NCBI GenBank assembly: GCA_002381695.1
Contig: DFXM01000009.1
Span: forward strand, 33,195 to 71,391
Source: Clostridium sp. UBA4108
Lineage (GTDB): Bacteria > Bacillota > Clostridia > Clostridiales > Clostridiaceae
Reading direction: 5' to 3'
Length of the DNA stretch: 38,197 bases
Shown: positions 8,801 through 16,394 of the stretch, piece after piece
How the letters are laid out: every line of letters starts with the position of its first letter
How positions within the stretch are numbered: position 1 is the stretch's first letter
Translations under genes and position numbers: made by a program
Notes under the pieces: generated by a model
What the model was told of the DNA's origin: nothing
Databases searched by the model: none
Seen by the model: only the letters and a program-made list of their open reading frames with translations

Positions 8801-9625
8801 GAAGAAAGTGAACATGAAAACTATATAAGAAAGAATGTATTAAATGAGATAAAAGCATTAACTGCTAGTGGAATGGCATTAGAGGATGCAAGAAGTGAAG
8901 CAGCAATGAGGATATTTGGATGTCCGCCAGGTACCTATGGTGCAGGGGTAGATATACTTATCAATAGTAAAAAGTGGAATGATGTCAGTGATTTAGGAAA
9001 TGTTTATACTCTTTGGGGTGGACATGCATATGGACGTAAAGTTCATGGTAAAAAGGTAGCAGATGTGTTTAAAAGAAGATTAGAACAAACACAGATAACA
9101 GTAAAAAATGAATCTTCCCAAGAAATTGATATGTTAGAAAGTGATGATTTTTATAATTATCATGGAGGACTTATTGCAGCAGTGAGAACTCATTCAGGAA
9201 AGGCCCCAAAATCTTACTGCGGTGATACCAGTGATCCATCAAGGGCAAAAGTAAAAGCAATAACAGAGGAAACTGCAAAGATTATGAGAGCAAGAATTTT
9301 AAATCCTAAGTGGCTAGAAGGCCTCAAAGAGCATGGCTATAAGGGAGCACAAGAGGTTTCTGGAATGGTGGATTTTGTTTTTGGATGGGATGCTACAGCA
9401 GATAACATAGAGGACTGGATGTATGAAAAGATTAGTGAAACTTACTTATTTCATGAGGAAAATAGAGAATGGATTAAGTCAGTGAATCCTTGGGCAATTC
9501 ATAGTATGACTGAAAGGCTGTTAGAGGCTCATCAAAGAGGTATGTGGAAAGCTAAAGAGGAAAGTATAGAACAACTTAAAAAAATATACCTAAATATAGA
9601 AGGTGACATAGAAGATTTTGTTTAA
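5870..9625 (+). CDS. cobN: CobN-type chelatase large subunit 1 (motifs intact)
   Basis: Homologue of the porphyrin- or corrin-binding large subunit of ATP-dependent metal chelatases (CobN, ChlH/BchH). At 1251 residues it has normal CobN length. Signatures include NPSDGTTQLENS, FHNMPPRNDMIG, GLQPPRGYEEKAEEIYHS, PPHQYIAFYKW, HVGTHGTLEWLPGK (His545, His549, Glu553), GEGIQAKRRGSAVILDH, LPTGRNFYSIDP, RPRIDVTLRISGLFRDTFP, GCPPGTYGAGVD, YHGG (His1098) and FGWDAT. It overlaps cbiZ and is followed 11 bases later by a radical SAM gene, with BchI- and BchD-type partners downstream. CobN rather than ChlH is favoured by the motifs and riboswitch; the actual metal and tetrapyrrole are not shown. Confidence 0.88.
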   Translation: MFRLLFIMSPMDSIYKLKEVQEELKRTYNSEIELKLMNSYEIDRDTEGIKKSFELINEADFIAIISHGGLTHFKSLTKIIDEFQGKKKFFMHSGIGDENVELLKKSGISSSEYKEILNYYSIGDIENLENMILYLGCNFGSHKFSYNPPKQPKWEGIYYPGKIIKEPEKYIKEIKSSNKPIVGILFYYKYMHEMNTEHIDSFIKQVEDLGAEPLAIYTATVPNMDIGCRGFQWTLDNLLMIEGMPTVDVIINTIGYSQTILSNPSDGTTQLENSIYEKLGVPVLQVLNTYQNYEQWKDSLVGVDMMSLTSCVYYPEFDGQIITVTASYCESEIDEIGEKLVFKPILERVNKICRLALNWAKLRIMNNKDKKIAILFHNMPPRNDMIGCAFGLDTPTSVLNMVKALKEDGVDIEYDFKDGDEIINRIINAVSNDTRWSSAERVLEKSVDTISGDMYRQWFSNLDKKVQEEMIRDWDLPPGEFMVYEDKIPVPGIINGNVFIGLQPPRGYEEKAEEIYHSTDIVPPHQYIAFYKWIKKVFKADVIVHVGTHGTLEWLPGKEIGLSEKCYTDIVIDDMPHLYPYIINVVGEGIQAKRRGSAVILDHLIPSLMQSGTYGEMESIDDLIKQYYHAKQGDNGKVQLIKEELIGLVVKNNYHIDLNMSQDEINENFERFMDIFHGWIEEIKNTLIKDGLHIFGTVPRDGKYENLICALLKLSNGEISSLIEAVCTAKGFSYEELRDNPYNIKNGGITNLMVLDELEEISREIIKELHVNNYRLEAIEDIINKYFFDLKDMPYMELNKTLKFAATVVKHKLDMTTDEIKYFIYGINGKFIPAGGAGSPTRGKVDILPTGRNFYSIDPNSVPTRAAWKVGMQLGDKLIERYIKDEGKNPETVAMIIYSGETMKTCGDDIAEVLYLMGVRPKWLGSSDKVIGLEVIPLVELKRPRIDVTLRISGLFRDTFPNIIELVEDAVNLVASLEESEHENYIRKNVLNEIKALTASGMALEDARSEAAMRIFGCPPGTYGAGVDILINSKKWNDVSDLGNVYTLWGGHAYGRKVHGKKVADVFKRRLEQTQITVKNESSQEIDMLESDDFYNYHGGLIAAVRTHSGKAPKSYCGDTSDPSRAKVKAITEETAKIMRARILNPKWLEGLKEHGYKGAQEVSGMVDFVFGWDATADNIEDWMYEKISETYLFHEENREWIKSVNPWAIHSMTERLLEAHQRGMWKAKEESIEQLKKIYLNIEGDIEDFV

Positions 9626-9636
9626 AAGGAGATAAA

Positions 9637-10659
9637 GTGGTGCTGGAGAATACAAACTTTTTGGTATTATGGATGACTAAGGATTGTAACTTAAAATGTA
9701 GATATTGTTACGCCAATGCTGGAGAGGAAAAAGAATATATGGATTTTGAAACAGCTAAAAGAGCCTTAGATACTCCAAAAGGTAGATTTAAGCTTGAGCT
9801 TGCAGGAGGAGAACCCCTATTAAATTTCGACCTTATAAAGGATATACATGAATATTTAATAAAAAATAAGCCTGATATAAGGATCCAGATGCAAACCAAT
9901 GGGGCATTGATAGATAGTTCTATTGCCAGGGACATAAAAAAGATGAATATAGCAGTAGGAGTGTCTCTTGATGGACCTATTGAAATAAATGAAAGCCTTA
10001 GAGGAGAGACATCAAAAGTCATAAGTGGAATAAAGGCATTGGCCAATGAAGGAGTAATGGTGAATTTAAACTGCGTGGTTACGGATGAGAATATTAGGTT
10101 CTTAGATAAATTAGTAGATTTGGCTTTTTATTTTGGAAATATAGGGGGAATAGGTTTAGACCTGTTAAGAAATACAGGGAGAGCTGTTAATAATGTAAAA
10201 AAGGCTGACAGAGAGGATATTTCTAAATATGTAAAAAAAGCCTACGAAAGAACTATACAGCTTTCTAAATTAAGTGGAAAGAGAATTTTTATAAGAGAGA
10301 TTGAAGATGCCAGAAAAAGAGTAATGGGGGGAAAGAAATGTTCATATTACTGTCATGCTGCTCATGGTGGTTCAATGGTTGTACTCCCAAAAGGGGAGAT
10401 ATATCCTTGTGGCTCCTTGATAAATATGCAGAAATATAATATGGGAAATATATATGATAAGGCTTCTCAAAGAAGTGTTAAGATTCACCTAGATAAGCCA
10501 ATGAGTTGTGAAGTGTGTAAATATGGGGAAATATGCGCAGGTGCGTGCCCATCAAGAAGTATTTTAAATGGATATGACCATGGAATTACTATGGAAGACT
10601 GCGCATTAAGAAAAATTGCCTTTGAAATTGTAGAAAAGGAACTAATGAAAAAAATATAG
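9637..10659 (+). CDS. Radical SAM/SPASM-domain enzyme in the chelatase operon
   Basis: Cytoplasmic iron-sulfur enzyme expected to cleave S-adenosylmethionine. The N-terminus has the CxxxCxxC cluster motif in TKDCNLKCRYC (Cys17, 21, 24) and the SAM-contacting LAGGEP motif. The C-terminus has a cysteine pattern expected for a SPASM domain with auxiliary clusters: Cys235, 239, 258, 291, 294, 300, 304 and 322 (YPCGS, CEVCKYGEICAGACPS). The start is GTG at 9637 after AAAAGGAG. Known SPASM enzymes modify peptides or act on tetrapyrrole side chains (AhbC, AhbD, NirJ). The latter suits the neighbours, and I see no precursor peptide nearby, but the substrate is unknown. The ABC exporter gene follows after 13 bases. 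Confidence 0.85.
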   Translation: MVLENTNFLVLWMTKDCNLKCRYCYANAGEEKEYMDFETAKRALDTPKGRFKLELAGGEPLLNFDLIKDIHEYLIKNKPDIRIQMQTNGALIDSSIARDIKKMNIAVGVSLDGPIEINESLRGETSKVISGIKALANEGVMVNLNCVVTDENIRFLDKLVDLAFYFGNIGGIGLDLLRNTGRAVNNVKKADREDISKYVKKAYERTIQLSKLSGKRIFIREIEDARKRVMGGKKCSYYCHAAHGGSMVVLPKGEIYPCGSLINMQKYNMGNIYDKASQRSVKIHLDKPMSCEVCKYGEICAGACPSRSILNGYDHGITMEDCALRKIAFEIVEKELMKKI

Positions 10660-10672
10660 GGGGGATATTAAG

Positions 10673-11512
10673 GTGTTAATCATTAAAGAATTAACTAAAA
10701 AATATAATAATTTAGTGGCAGTAAATAATCTAAATTTGATAATAGAAAAAGGTGAGTTTTTTGGGCTTTTAGGACCTAATGGTGCAGGGAAAAGTACAAC
10801 TATAAGAATGATAAGTACACTTACACCTAAGACTTCAGGAGATATTATCATAAATGATAAAAGCATGGATAGAAATTTAAAAGAAATAAAAAGGAAAATA
10901 GGGGTAGTACCGCAAGGGAACAACTTAGAAGTGGAGATGACTGCTTGGGAAAACCTTGAGCTCCACGGAAGACTTTACAATATGCCAAAAGCTGAAAGAA
11001 GAAAAAGAATACAGGAGCTTTTAGAATTTACAGAACTCACTGAAAGAGCTAATAATCTAGTGAAAGAGTATTCTGGTGGAATGAAAAGAAAGCTTATGAT
11101 TGCAAGAGCACTTATGCATAGTCCAGAACTACTCTTATTAGATGAACCTACAGTAGGACTGGATGCTGTTGCAAGGAGAAAAATGTGGGACCTAATCAAG
11201 AGGTTAAAAAAAGAAGGACTAACAGTATTACTGACTACTCACTATATAGAAGAGGCTGAGATATTATGCGATAGAGTAGGACTTATAGATGGAGGAGCAT
11301 TAATAGAATTAGATACTCCTAAAATGTTAATTAACAAGGTTGGGAAATATACTGTTGAATATTTTGAAGATGGAGTTACCCATGAGGAATTCTTTGAAAA
11401 TAGAGAAGAGGCTGCTGCATTTGCTTCAAAAATAGAAGGCAGTGTGAATATTCGCCCATCTAATTTAGAAGATGTATTTATAAAATTAACTAATAGAAGG
11501 GTGGAGTCCTAA
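10673..11512 (+). CDS. ABC-2 type exporter ATPase (DrrA/CcmA-like)
   Basis: ATP-binding subunit of a two-gene ABC exporter. The 279 residues contain Walker A LLGPNGAGKSTTIR, Q-loop VPQGNNLE, signature YSGGMKRKL, Walker B LLLLDEPTVGLD and the switch His in LTTHYIEEAE. The C-terminal region (KVGKYTVEYFEDG to SNLEDVFIKLT) is the small DrrA-type regulatory tail. GTG start at 10673 after AGGGGGGA. The stop overlaps the permease start (TAATG), so both are co-translated. It differs in class from the BtuD importer ATPases, so it probably moves something out of the cell or into the membrane. The cargo is unknown; an antibiotic-type pump is the default family association. Confidence 0.88.
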   Translation: MLIIKELTKKYNNLVAVNNLNLIIEKGEFFGLLGPNGAGKSTTIRMISTLTPKTSGDIIINDKSMDRNLKEIKRKIGVVPQGNNLEVEMTAWENLELHGRLYNMPKAERRKRIQELLEFTELTERANNLVKEYSGGMKRKLMIARALMHSPELLLLDEPTVGLDAVARRKMWDLIKRLKKEGLTVLLTTHYIEEAEILCDRVGLIDGGALIELDTPKMLINKVGKYTVEYFEDGVTHEEFFENREEAAAFASKIEGSVNIRPSNLEDVFIKLTNRRVES

Positions 11513-12246
11513 TGAATTCTTTCAAGAGCATAATTTGGCAAGAATTTGTATTGTTTAAGCGCAAATTTAAAACTATAACTATAGCATCAATGATTTCTCC
11601 CATGCTATATTTAATAGCCTTTGGATGGGGTTTAGGTGGAGACATAACAGTAGAAGAAAAAAGTTATATTAACTTTATAATTCCAGGAATTATAGCACTG
11701 ACCACTATGACGGTGAGCTATGGTAATACAGCAAACTCAGTAAATATATCTAGAATATTCTATAAAACCTTTGAGGCCTTTATGATGGCACCAATTGCTA
11801 TGATTTCTTATGGATTAGGGAAAATAGTAGCAGGTGCACTGATGGGGATGTATTCAGCATTATTAATAATAATATTGTCACTACTCTTTGGCACAGGCCT
11901 CACTATAAGTCCTTATTTTATATTAATTATTATACTTAACTGCTTAGTTTTTTCAGCAGTAGGTTTTGCGGCAGGAGTTTTCATAAATTCACATACTGAG
12001 ATGTCAAAGTTTTCAAGTTTTGTTATTACTCCAATGTCATTTTTATGTGGAACTTTTTTTTCACTAGATAAAATGCCAGGAATATTAAAAGACATTATTT
12101 GGTGCCTGCCTCTTAGTCATACAAGCTTAGGGCTTAGAAATACTGGAGAAAGTTTAGCTGATATGATAATTCATCCTATGATCTTAATTATTTACTTTGC
12201 AATTATATTTGTAATAGGAATTAAGGGATGTAAAAAGGCTGAATAA
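11512..12246 (+). CDS. ABC-2 type exporter permease
   Basis: Membrane partner of the preceding ATPase. The 244 residues have a cytoplasmic amphipathic start and about six hydrophobic segments. Characteristic ABC-2 features are SMISPMLYLIAFGWGLGG near residues 27-45, FIIPGIIALTTM, and the FVITPMSFLCGTFFSLDKMP region near the end that marks the NodJ/DrrB class. The gene begins on the last base of the upstream stop codon. It sits between the radical SAM gene and the chelatase ATPase genes, so the exporter is likely expressed with them. Export of a corrinoid product, a by-product or a metal-free ring is conceivable but is inference only. Confidence 0.86.
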   Translation: MNSFKSIIWQEFVLFKRKFKTITIASMISPMLYLIAFGWGLGGDITVEEKSYINFIIPGIIALTTMTVSYGNTANSVNISRIFYKTFEAFMMAPIAMISYGLGKIVAGALMGMYSALLIIILSLLFGTGLTISPYFILIIILNCLVFSAVGFAAGVFINSHTEMSKFSSFVITPMSFLCGTFFSLDKMPGILKDIIWCLPLSHTSLGLRNTGESLADMIIHPMILIIYFAIIFVIGIKGCKKAE

Positions 12247-12281
12247 AAATAGAGTTATTATTGGAAGGAGATATACATAAT

Positions 12282-13322
12282 ATGAAAAACACAAATAAAG
12301 TTTACCCATTTACAGCTATAGTTGGACAAGATTCTATGAAGATGGCTTTAATATTAAATGTAATAAACCCATCTTTAGGAGGAGTTTTAATTAGAGGAGA
12401 AAAGGGAACTGCAAAATCAACAGCAGTTAGAGCCGTAGCACAGTTACTACCAGAAAGAGAACAAATAGAAGGATGTATTTTTGGATGTGCTAAAGAAGAT
12501 GTAAGTAATTATTGCAATCAATGTAGGAGCAGAGCTGCAAAGGGTGAGGAATTAAAGGAAACCGTTAGAAAGATGAGGGTTGTAGACTTACCAGTTAGTG
12601 CCACTGAAGATAGAGTGGTGGGAACCTTAGATATTGAACATGCTATTAAAAAGGGTGAAAAGAAATTTGAACCTGGAATTTTAGCAGAAGCAAATAGAAA
12701 CATCCTATATGTGGATGAAATAAATCTCCTAGATGATCATGTAGTAGATGTGCTTTTAGATTCAGCGGCTATGGGAGTTAATACCATTGAAAGAGAAGGA
12801 ATATCTTATTCACATCCATCTAAATTTATATTGGTTGGAACTATGAATCCTGAGGAAGGAGATTTAAGGCCACAACTTTTAGATAGATTCGGAATGGTAG
12901 TTGATGTAATAGGAGAGAGAGATACTAAAAATAGAGTTGAAGTTATAAAAAGAAGATTGGAATATGAAAAAGATAAAGAGGGATTTATCTTAAGTTGTGA
13001 AGAGGGTCAACAAGGCTTAAGGGAAAGAATATTAAAGGCTCAGAGCAACTTACCTAAGGTAACGGTAGGAGAAGAGATTTATGAAATAGCAGCAAGAATA
13101 AGCATTAGTATGGATGTAGATGGTCATAGAGCTGACATAAGCATGATAAAAACTGCCATGACCATAGCTGCACTAAACGAAAGAGAGAAAGTTAATAGTC
13201 AAGACATGATAGAAGCTGCTAAGCTTGTACTGCCACATAGAATGAGAAGAACACCTTTTGAGGAGGGCATTATGGACATTTCAAAGATTGAAGAAATAAT
13301 TAAGGAAATAGAGATAAAGTAG
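12282..13322 (+). CDS. BchI/ChlI-type AAA+ chelatase ATPase subunit with a four-cysteine insert
   Basis: Motor subunit of an ATP-dependent metal chelatase. The 346-residue protein has IVGQDSMKMALILN, Walker A GEKGTAKST, ATEDRVVGTLD, Walker B ILYVDEINLLDDH, and GTMNPEEGDLRPQLLDRFG. Cys65, 69, 78 and 81 (GCIFGC, YCNQC) form a likely zinc-binding insert. An in-frame TTG at 12261 would begin inside the ribosome binding site GGAAGGAG (12263-12270), so ATG 12282 is taken as the start. It precedes the D subunit and is expected to drive one or more of the three CobN proteins. Other MoxR/RavA-like AAA+ roles are less likely given the neighbours. Confidence 0.9.
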   Translation: MKNTNKVYPFTAIVGQDSMKMALILNVINPSLGGVLIRGEKGTAKSTAVRAVAQLLPEREQIEGCIFGCAKEDVSNYCNQCRSRAAKGEELKETVRKMRVVDLPVSATEDRVVGTLDIEHAIKKGEKKFEPGILAEANRNILYVDEINLLDDHVVDVLLDSAAMGVNTIEREGISYSHPSKFILVGTMNPEEGDLRPQLLDRFGMVVDVIGERDTKNRVEVIKRRLEYEKDKEGFILSCEEGQQGLRERILKAQSNLPKVTVGEEIYEIAARISISMDVDGHRADISMIKTAMTIAALNEREKVNSQDMIEAAKLVLPHRMRRTPFEEGIMDISKIEEIIKEIEIK

Positions 13323-13341
13323 ATGAAAGGAGGTTTTCTAG

Positions 13342-15324
13342 TTGAGGGAAAATTATGTATATCCTTTTGTCGCTATTGTGGGGCAAGAAAAAGTTAAGAA
13401 GGCATTGATACTTAATGTAATAAATCCAGCAATAGGTGGAATTTTAATAAGTGGAGAAAAGGGAACAGCGAAATCAACCTTAGTAAGAGGGGTTTCAGAA
13501 TTAGTAGAAGATATTAAGGTTGTGAATCTTCCTTTAAATATAACTGAGGATAGGCTTGTTGGAACTATAGATATTCAAGAAGCTATTACTTCAGGTAAAA
13601 AAAGTTTTGAGCCGGGGATTTTAAATGAGGCCCATAAAAATATCTTATATGTAGATGAAGTAAATCTTCTAAGCGAACATATAGTGAATACGATTCTATC
13701 CGTTTCAGCTTCAGGAAATAACCATGTTGAAAGGGAAGGAATATCCTACAATCACCCTTCTCAGTTTATGTTAGTAGGAACCATGAATCCAGAGGAAGGT
13801 AATTTAAGATCGCAGTTCTTAGATAGGTTTGGATTATATATAGAGGTTGAAGGAAGTAAAAGTATATTTGAGAGAAAAGAAGTAATAAAAAGAAGATTAA
13901 AATATGAAGATAATCCAATTAACTTTATAGAGTTATGGGAGAATGAATCAAAACAATTATCAAATAAAATTCTAAAAGGAAGAGAGTTTCTTACTAGGGT
14001 AGAGGTATCAACAGAGGTAATGAAGCTTGCTAGTGAATTTTCAGAGGAGGGTAATTGTGCTGGTCATAGAGCAGAACTTGTAATAATAGAAACAGCTAAA
14101 GCAATAGCAGCTTTGGAAAATCGAAAGGTAATAACTCTTAATGATATAAAAGAAGCTGCAGAGCTTGCCCTTCCACATAGGGTAAGAGAAAAATCAGAGG
14201 ATACACGCAGTGAAAATAATGATGAAGAGAATACCGATGAAAGTGAAGATAATAACCAAGAAAATCATCAACAAGAAGAGGATCAAGAAGAGGATATAGA
14301 AGATATGGATAATAAAGAAGAGGAAATTCCTCCACAAGAAGAGGAAGATAATAACAAAGAAGATATTGATACTGATAATAGAGATAATGGGGAAAAAGAT
14401 GAAGAGTTAAACAGTGATATGGAAGAGGAGAACAGCAGTGAAAGTGAGCCTCAGGATAATGAAAACAATATAGATAATACCATGGAAGAAATAGATGATA
14501 TAGGAAGAACTTTCATAGCAAAATCACTAAACATCAGTCCTATGGATAGAAAAAATCATATAGGTGATGGTAAAAGGAGTAAAACAAAGACAAACTTAAG
14601 ACAGGGTAGATATATAAGATATTGTTTACCAAAGGATAAGATAAAAGATATAGCCTTTGATGCCACCCTTAGAATGGCGGCTCCTTATCAAAATATAAGA
14701 GATAAAAAGGGATTAGCCATTGCAATAAACAAAGAAGATATAAGAGAGAAACAAAGGGAAAAAAGGACAGGTGCTACTATTTTATTTGTGGTAGATGCCA
14801 GTGGATCAATGGGAGCTAAAAAGAGGATGTCTTCAGTTAAAGGAGCAATAGTTTCTCTTCTTACTGATGCTTATCAAAAAAGGGATAAGGTTGGTATGAT
14901 AGCCTTTAGAAAAAAAGAAGCCCAAATGTTACTAGGTATTACTAGGAGCGTTGACCTTGCACAGAAATGCCTTAAAACTTTACCAACTGGTGGGAAAACT
15001 CCATTAGCAGAGGGTTTAAGTTTAGGATATGAAATCTTAAAGGCTAGAAAAAAGAAAGATCCAGATATGATACCAGTTATGGTAGTTGTATCTGATGGAA
15101 GAGCCAATTCCTCAATAAATGGTGGAGATCCCATAGAAGAGGCAATTAATATATCGAAAAAGATAGCTAGTGAAAAAATACAAACTATAGTTATAGACAC
15201 AGAGCAAGATTTTATAAAGCTAGGGTTAGCGAAGGAAATAGCAGAGGCAATGAATTCTCAATATTATAACATTGAAGATTTAGAGTCAGAGGAGATTATA
15301 GGAGCAGTGAAAAACATGGTTTAA
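13342..15324 (+). CDS. BchD/ChlD-type chelatase subunit: AAA+ domain, acidic linker, von Willebrand A domain
   Basis: Second AAA+ subunit, which links the I-type motor to the large subunit. Residues 1 to about 285 form an AAA+ domain closely similar to its upstream neighbour but without the four cysteines. It retains Walker A SGEKGTAKST (about 37-46) and Walker B ILYVDEVNLLSEH; BchD-type subunits often have degenerate versions. Residues about 285-390 are an extremely acidic linker rich in Glu, Asp, Asn and Gln. The C-terminal vWA domain has an intact MIDAS: DASGSMG (Asp485), TGGKTPLAEG and VSDGRAN. The start is TTG at 13342 after AAAGGAGG (13326-13333). Length 660 is normal. Confidence 0.9.
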   Translation: MRENYVYPFVAIVGQEKVKKALILNVINPAIGGILISGEKGTAKSTLVRGVSELVEDIKVVNLPLNITEDRLVGTIDIQEAITSGKKSFEPGILNEAHKNILYVDEVNLLSEHIVNTILSVSASGNNHVEREGISYNHPSQFMLVGTMNPEEGNLRSQFLDRFGLYIEVEGSKSIFERKEVIKRRLKYEDNPINFIELWENESKQLSNKILKGREFLTRVEVSTEVMKLASEFSEEGNCAGHRAELVIIETAKAIAALENRKVITLNDIKEAAELALPHRVREKSEDTRSENNDEENTDESEDNNQENHQQEEDQEEDIEDMDNKEEEIPPQEEEDNNKEDIDTDNRDNGEKDEELNSDMEEENSSESEPQDNENNIDNTMEEIDDIGRTFIAKSLNISPMDRKNHIGDGKRSKTKTNLRQGRYIRYCLPKDKIKDIAFDATLRMAAPYQNIRDKKGLAIAINKEDIREKQREKRTGATILFVVDASGSMGAKKRMSSVKGAIVSLLTDAYQKRDKVGMIAFRKKEAQMLLGITRSVDLAQKCLKTLPTGGKTPLAEGLSLGYEILKARKKKDPDMIPVMVVVSDGRANSSINGGDPIEEAINISKKIASEKIQTIVIDTEQDFIKLGLAKEIAEAMNSQYYNIEDLESEEIIGAVKNMV

Positions 15325-15365
15325 ACAAATATGAAGTAATGCATAAAGAAAGAGGGAAGGTAATA

Positions 15366-16343
15366 ATGGTTAAGCTTGTAAATATGTCCACCTATGATCA
15401 GGATTTAAAAAGGTTTAATTATAGCTCTAAGACCATGTCAAGTTTTCTAAGAAAATGTGAATTAGATGGTATTGAAATGTTGAACCCTATAATGTGGAAA
15501 GAAGAATCTATACCTCAGAAGGAGATAAAGGGAGTTCATCTAAAGTATTATCCTATATGGCTAGATTTTTGGAAGGAAAATAAAGAAGAAGTTTTAAGGC
15601 AGTTTAAAACTATGGATAAAGCTAAGCAGTATTATGGAGGAACTACTAGAAAAGCCATAATAGAACATTATAAAAAAGAGATAGAAATTGCTACGGAAAT
15701 CAAGGCAGAATATGTGGTTTTCCATGTATCGCATATAGAGTTAGAGCATGCTTACAATTATAACTTCACCTACAGTGACAGTGAGGTTATAGATGCTACT
15801 ATAGAGTTAGTAAATGAGATATTTAAAGATTTGGATACAGATATAATGTTATTATTTGAAAATCTATGGTGGCCAGGGCTTACTTTGTTAGATAAAAAAA
15901 TGGTATTAAGGCTATTTGAGGGGGTTAAGTATCGCAATAAAGGTATTATGTTAGATACTGCACATCTGATGAATACTAATTTATATTTAAAGGATGAAAG
16001 GGAAGGAATAGAATACCTAGTAAAAACCATAGAAAATCTTGGGGAATTAAAATACCTTATAAAAGGAATACATTTAAATTCTTCCTTATCAGGTGGATAT
16101 GTATTAAAGGAAATTACTAGAAATAGACTGGAAAAGCCTACCTTTGAAGAAATGAATAGTAATATATTAAAACACATAATAAATATAGATTGCCATAAGC
16201 CCTTTCACCATAAGGATATAGTAAAAGTAATTAATATGGTTAATCCTCAGTATGTTGTATATGAATTTATAACCAGTTCAGTGGAGCAACTGGAGGAATA
16301 TATAGCTATTCAGCATAGAGCTACTAATAAAAACCAACTGTAA
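15366..16343 (+). CDS. AP-endonuclease-2/xylose-isomerase-like TIM-barrel protein, candidate CbiR cobamide phosphodiesterase
   Basis: Predicted metal-dependent TIM barrel. Likely metal ligands follow the AP-endonuclease family 2 pattern: FHVSH (His120, His123), LLFENLW (Glu165), LDTAHLM (Asp197, His200), IHLN (His236), HKPFHHKD and YEF (Glu300). An in-frame ATG at 15339 lacks an RBS, whereas AGAGGGAAGG (15351-15360) fits ATG 15366, giving 325 residues. CbiR, characterised in Akkermansia, belongs to this superfamily and hydrolyses cobamides to cobinamide phosphate. The position between chelatase genes in a cobalamin-riboswitch operon with CbiZ makes a CbiR-type role plausible. A sugar-phosphate isomerase or an unrelated hydrolase cannot be excluded. 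Confidence 0.75.
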   Translation: MVKLVNMSTYDQDLKRFNYSSKTMSSFLRKCELDGIEMLNPIMWKEESIPQKEIKGVHLKYYPIWLDFWKENKEEVLRQFKTMDKAKQYYGGTTRKAIIEHYKKEIEIATEIKAEYVVFHVSHIELEHAYNYNFTYSDSEVIDATIELVNEIFKDLDTDIMLLFENLWWPGLTLLDKKMVLRLFEGVKYRNKGIMLDTAHLMNTNLYLKDEREGIEYLVKTIENLGELKYLIKGIHLNSSLSGGYVLKEITRNRLEKPTFEEMNSNILKHIINIDCHKPFHHKDIVKVINMVNPQYVVYEFITSSVEQLEEYIAIQHRATNKNQL

Positions 16344-16394
16344 AATATAATTAGTTATCTAAGACTATTATATTTGAGGAAAGGAGGAATTTAT

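Noticed and set aside
5870..9625. Reading the CobN homologues as Mg-chelatase ChlH/BchH for chlorophyll
   Set aside because: No other chlorophyll genes are present, the signatures are CobN-like, and the locus is under cobalamin riboswitches with CbiZ and corrinoid importers.
14185..14510. The highly repetitive GAA/GAT-rich stretch as a possible repeat array
   Set aside because: It encodes the acidic linker of the D-type chelatase subunit in frame; no regular repeat unit or CRISPR-like spacing exists.
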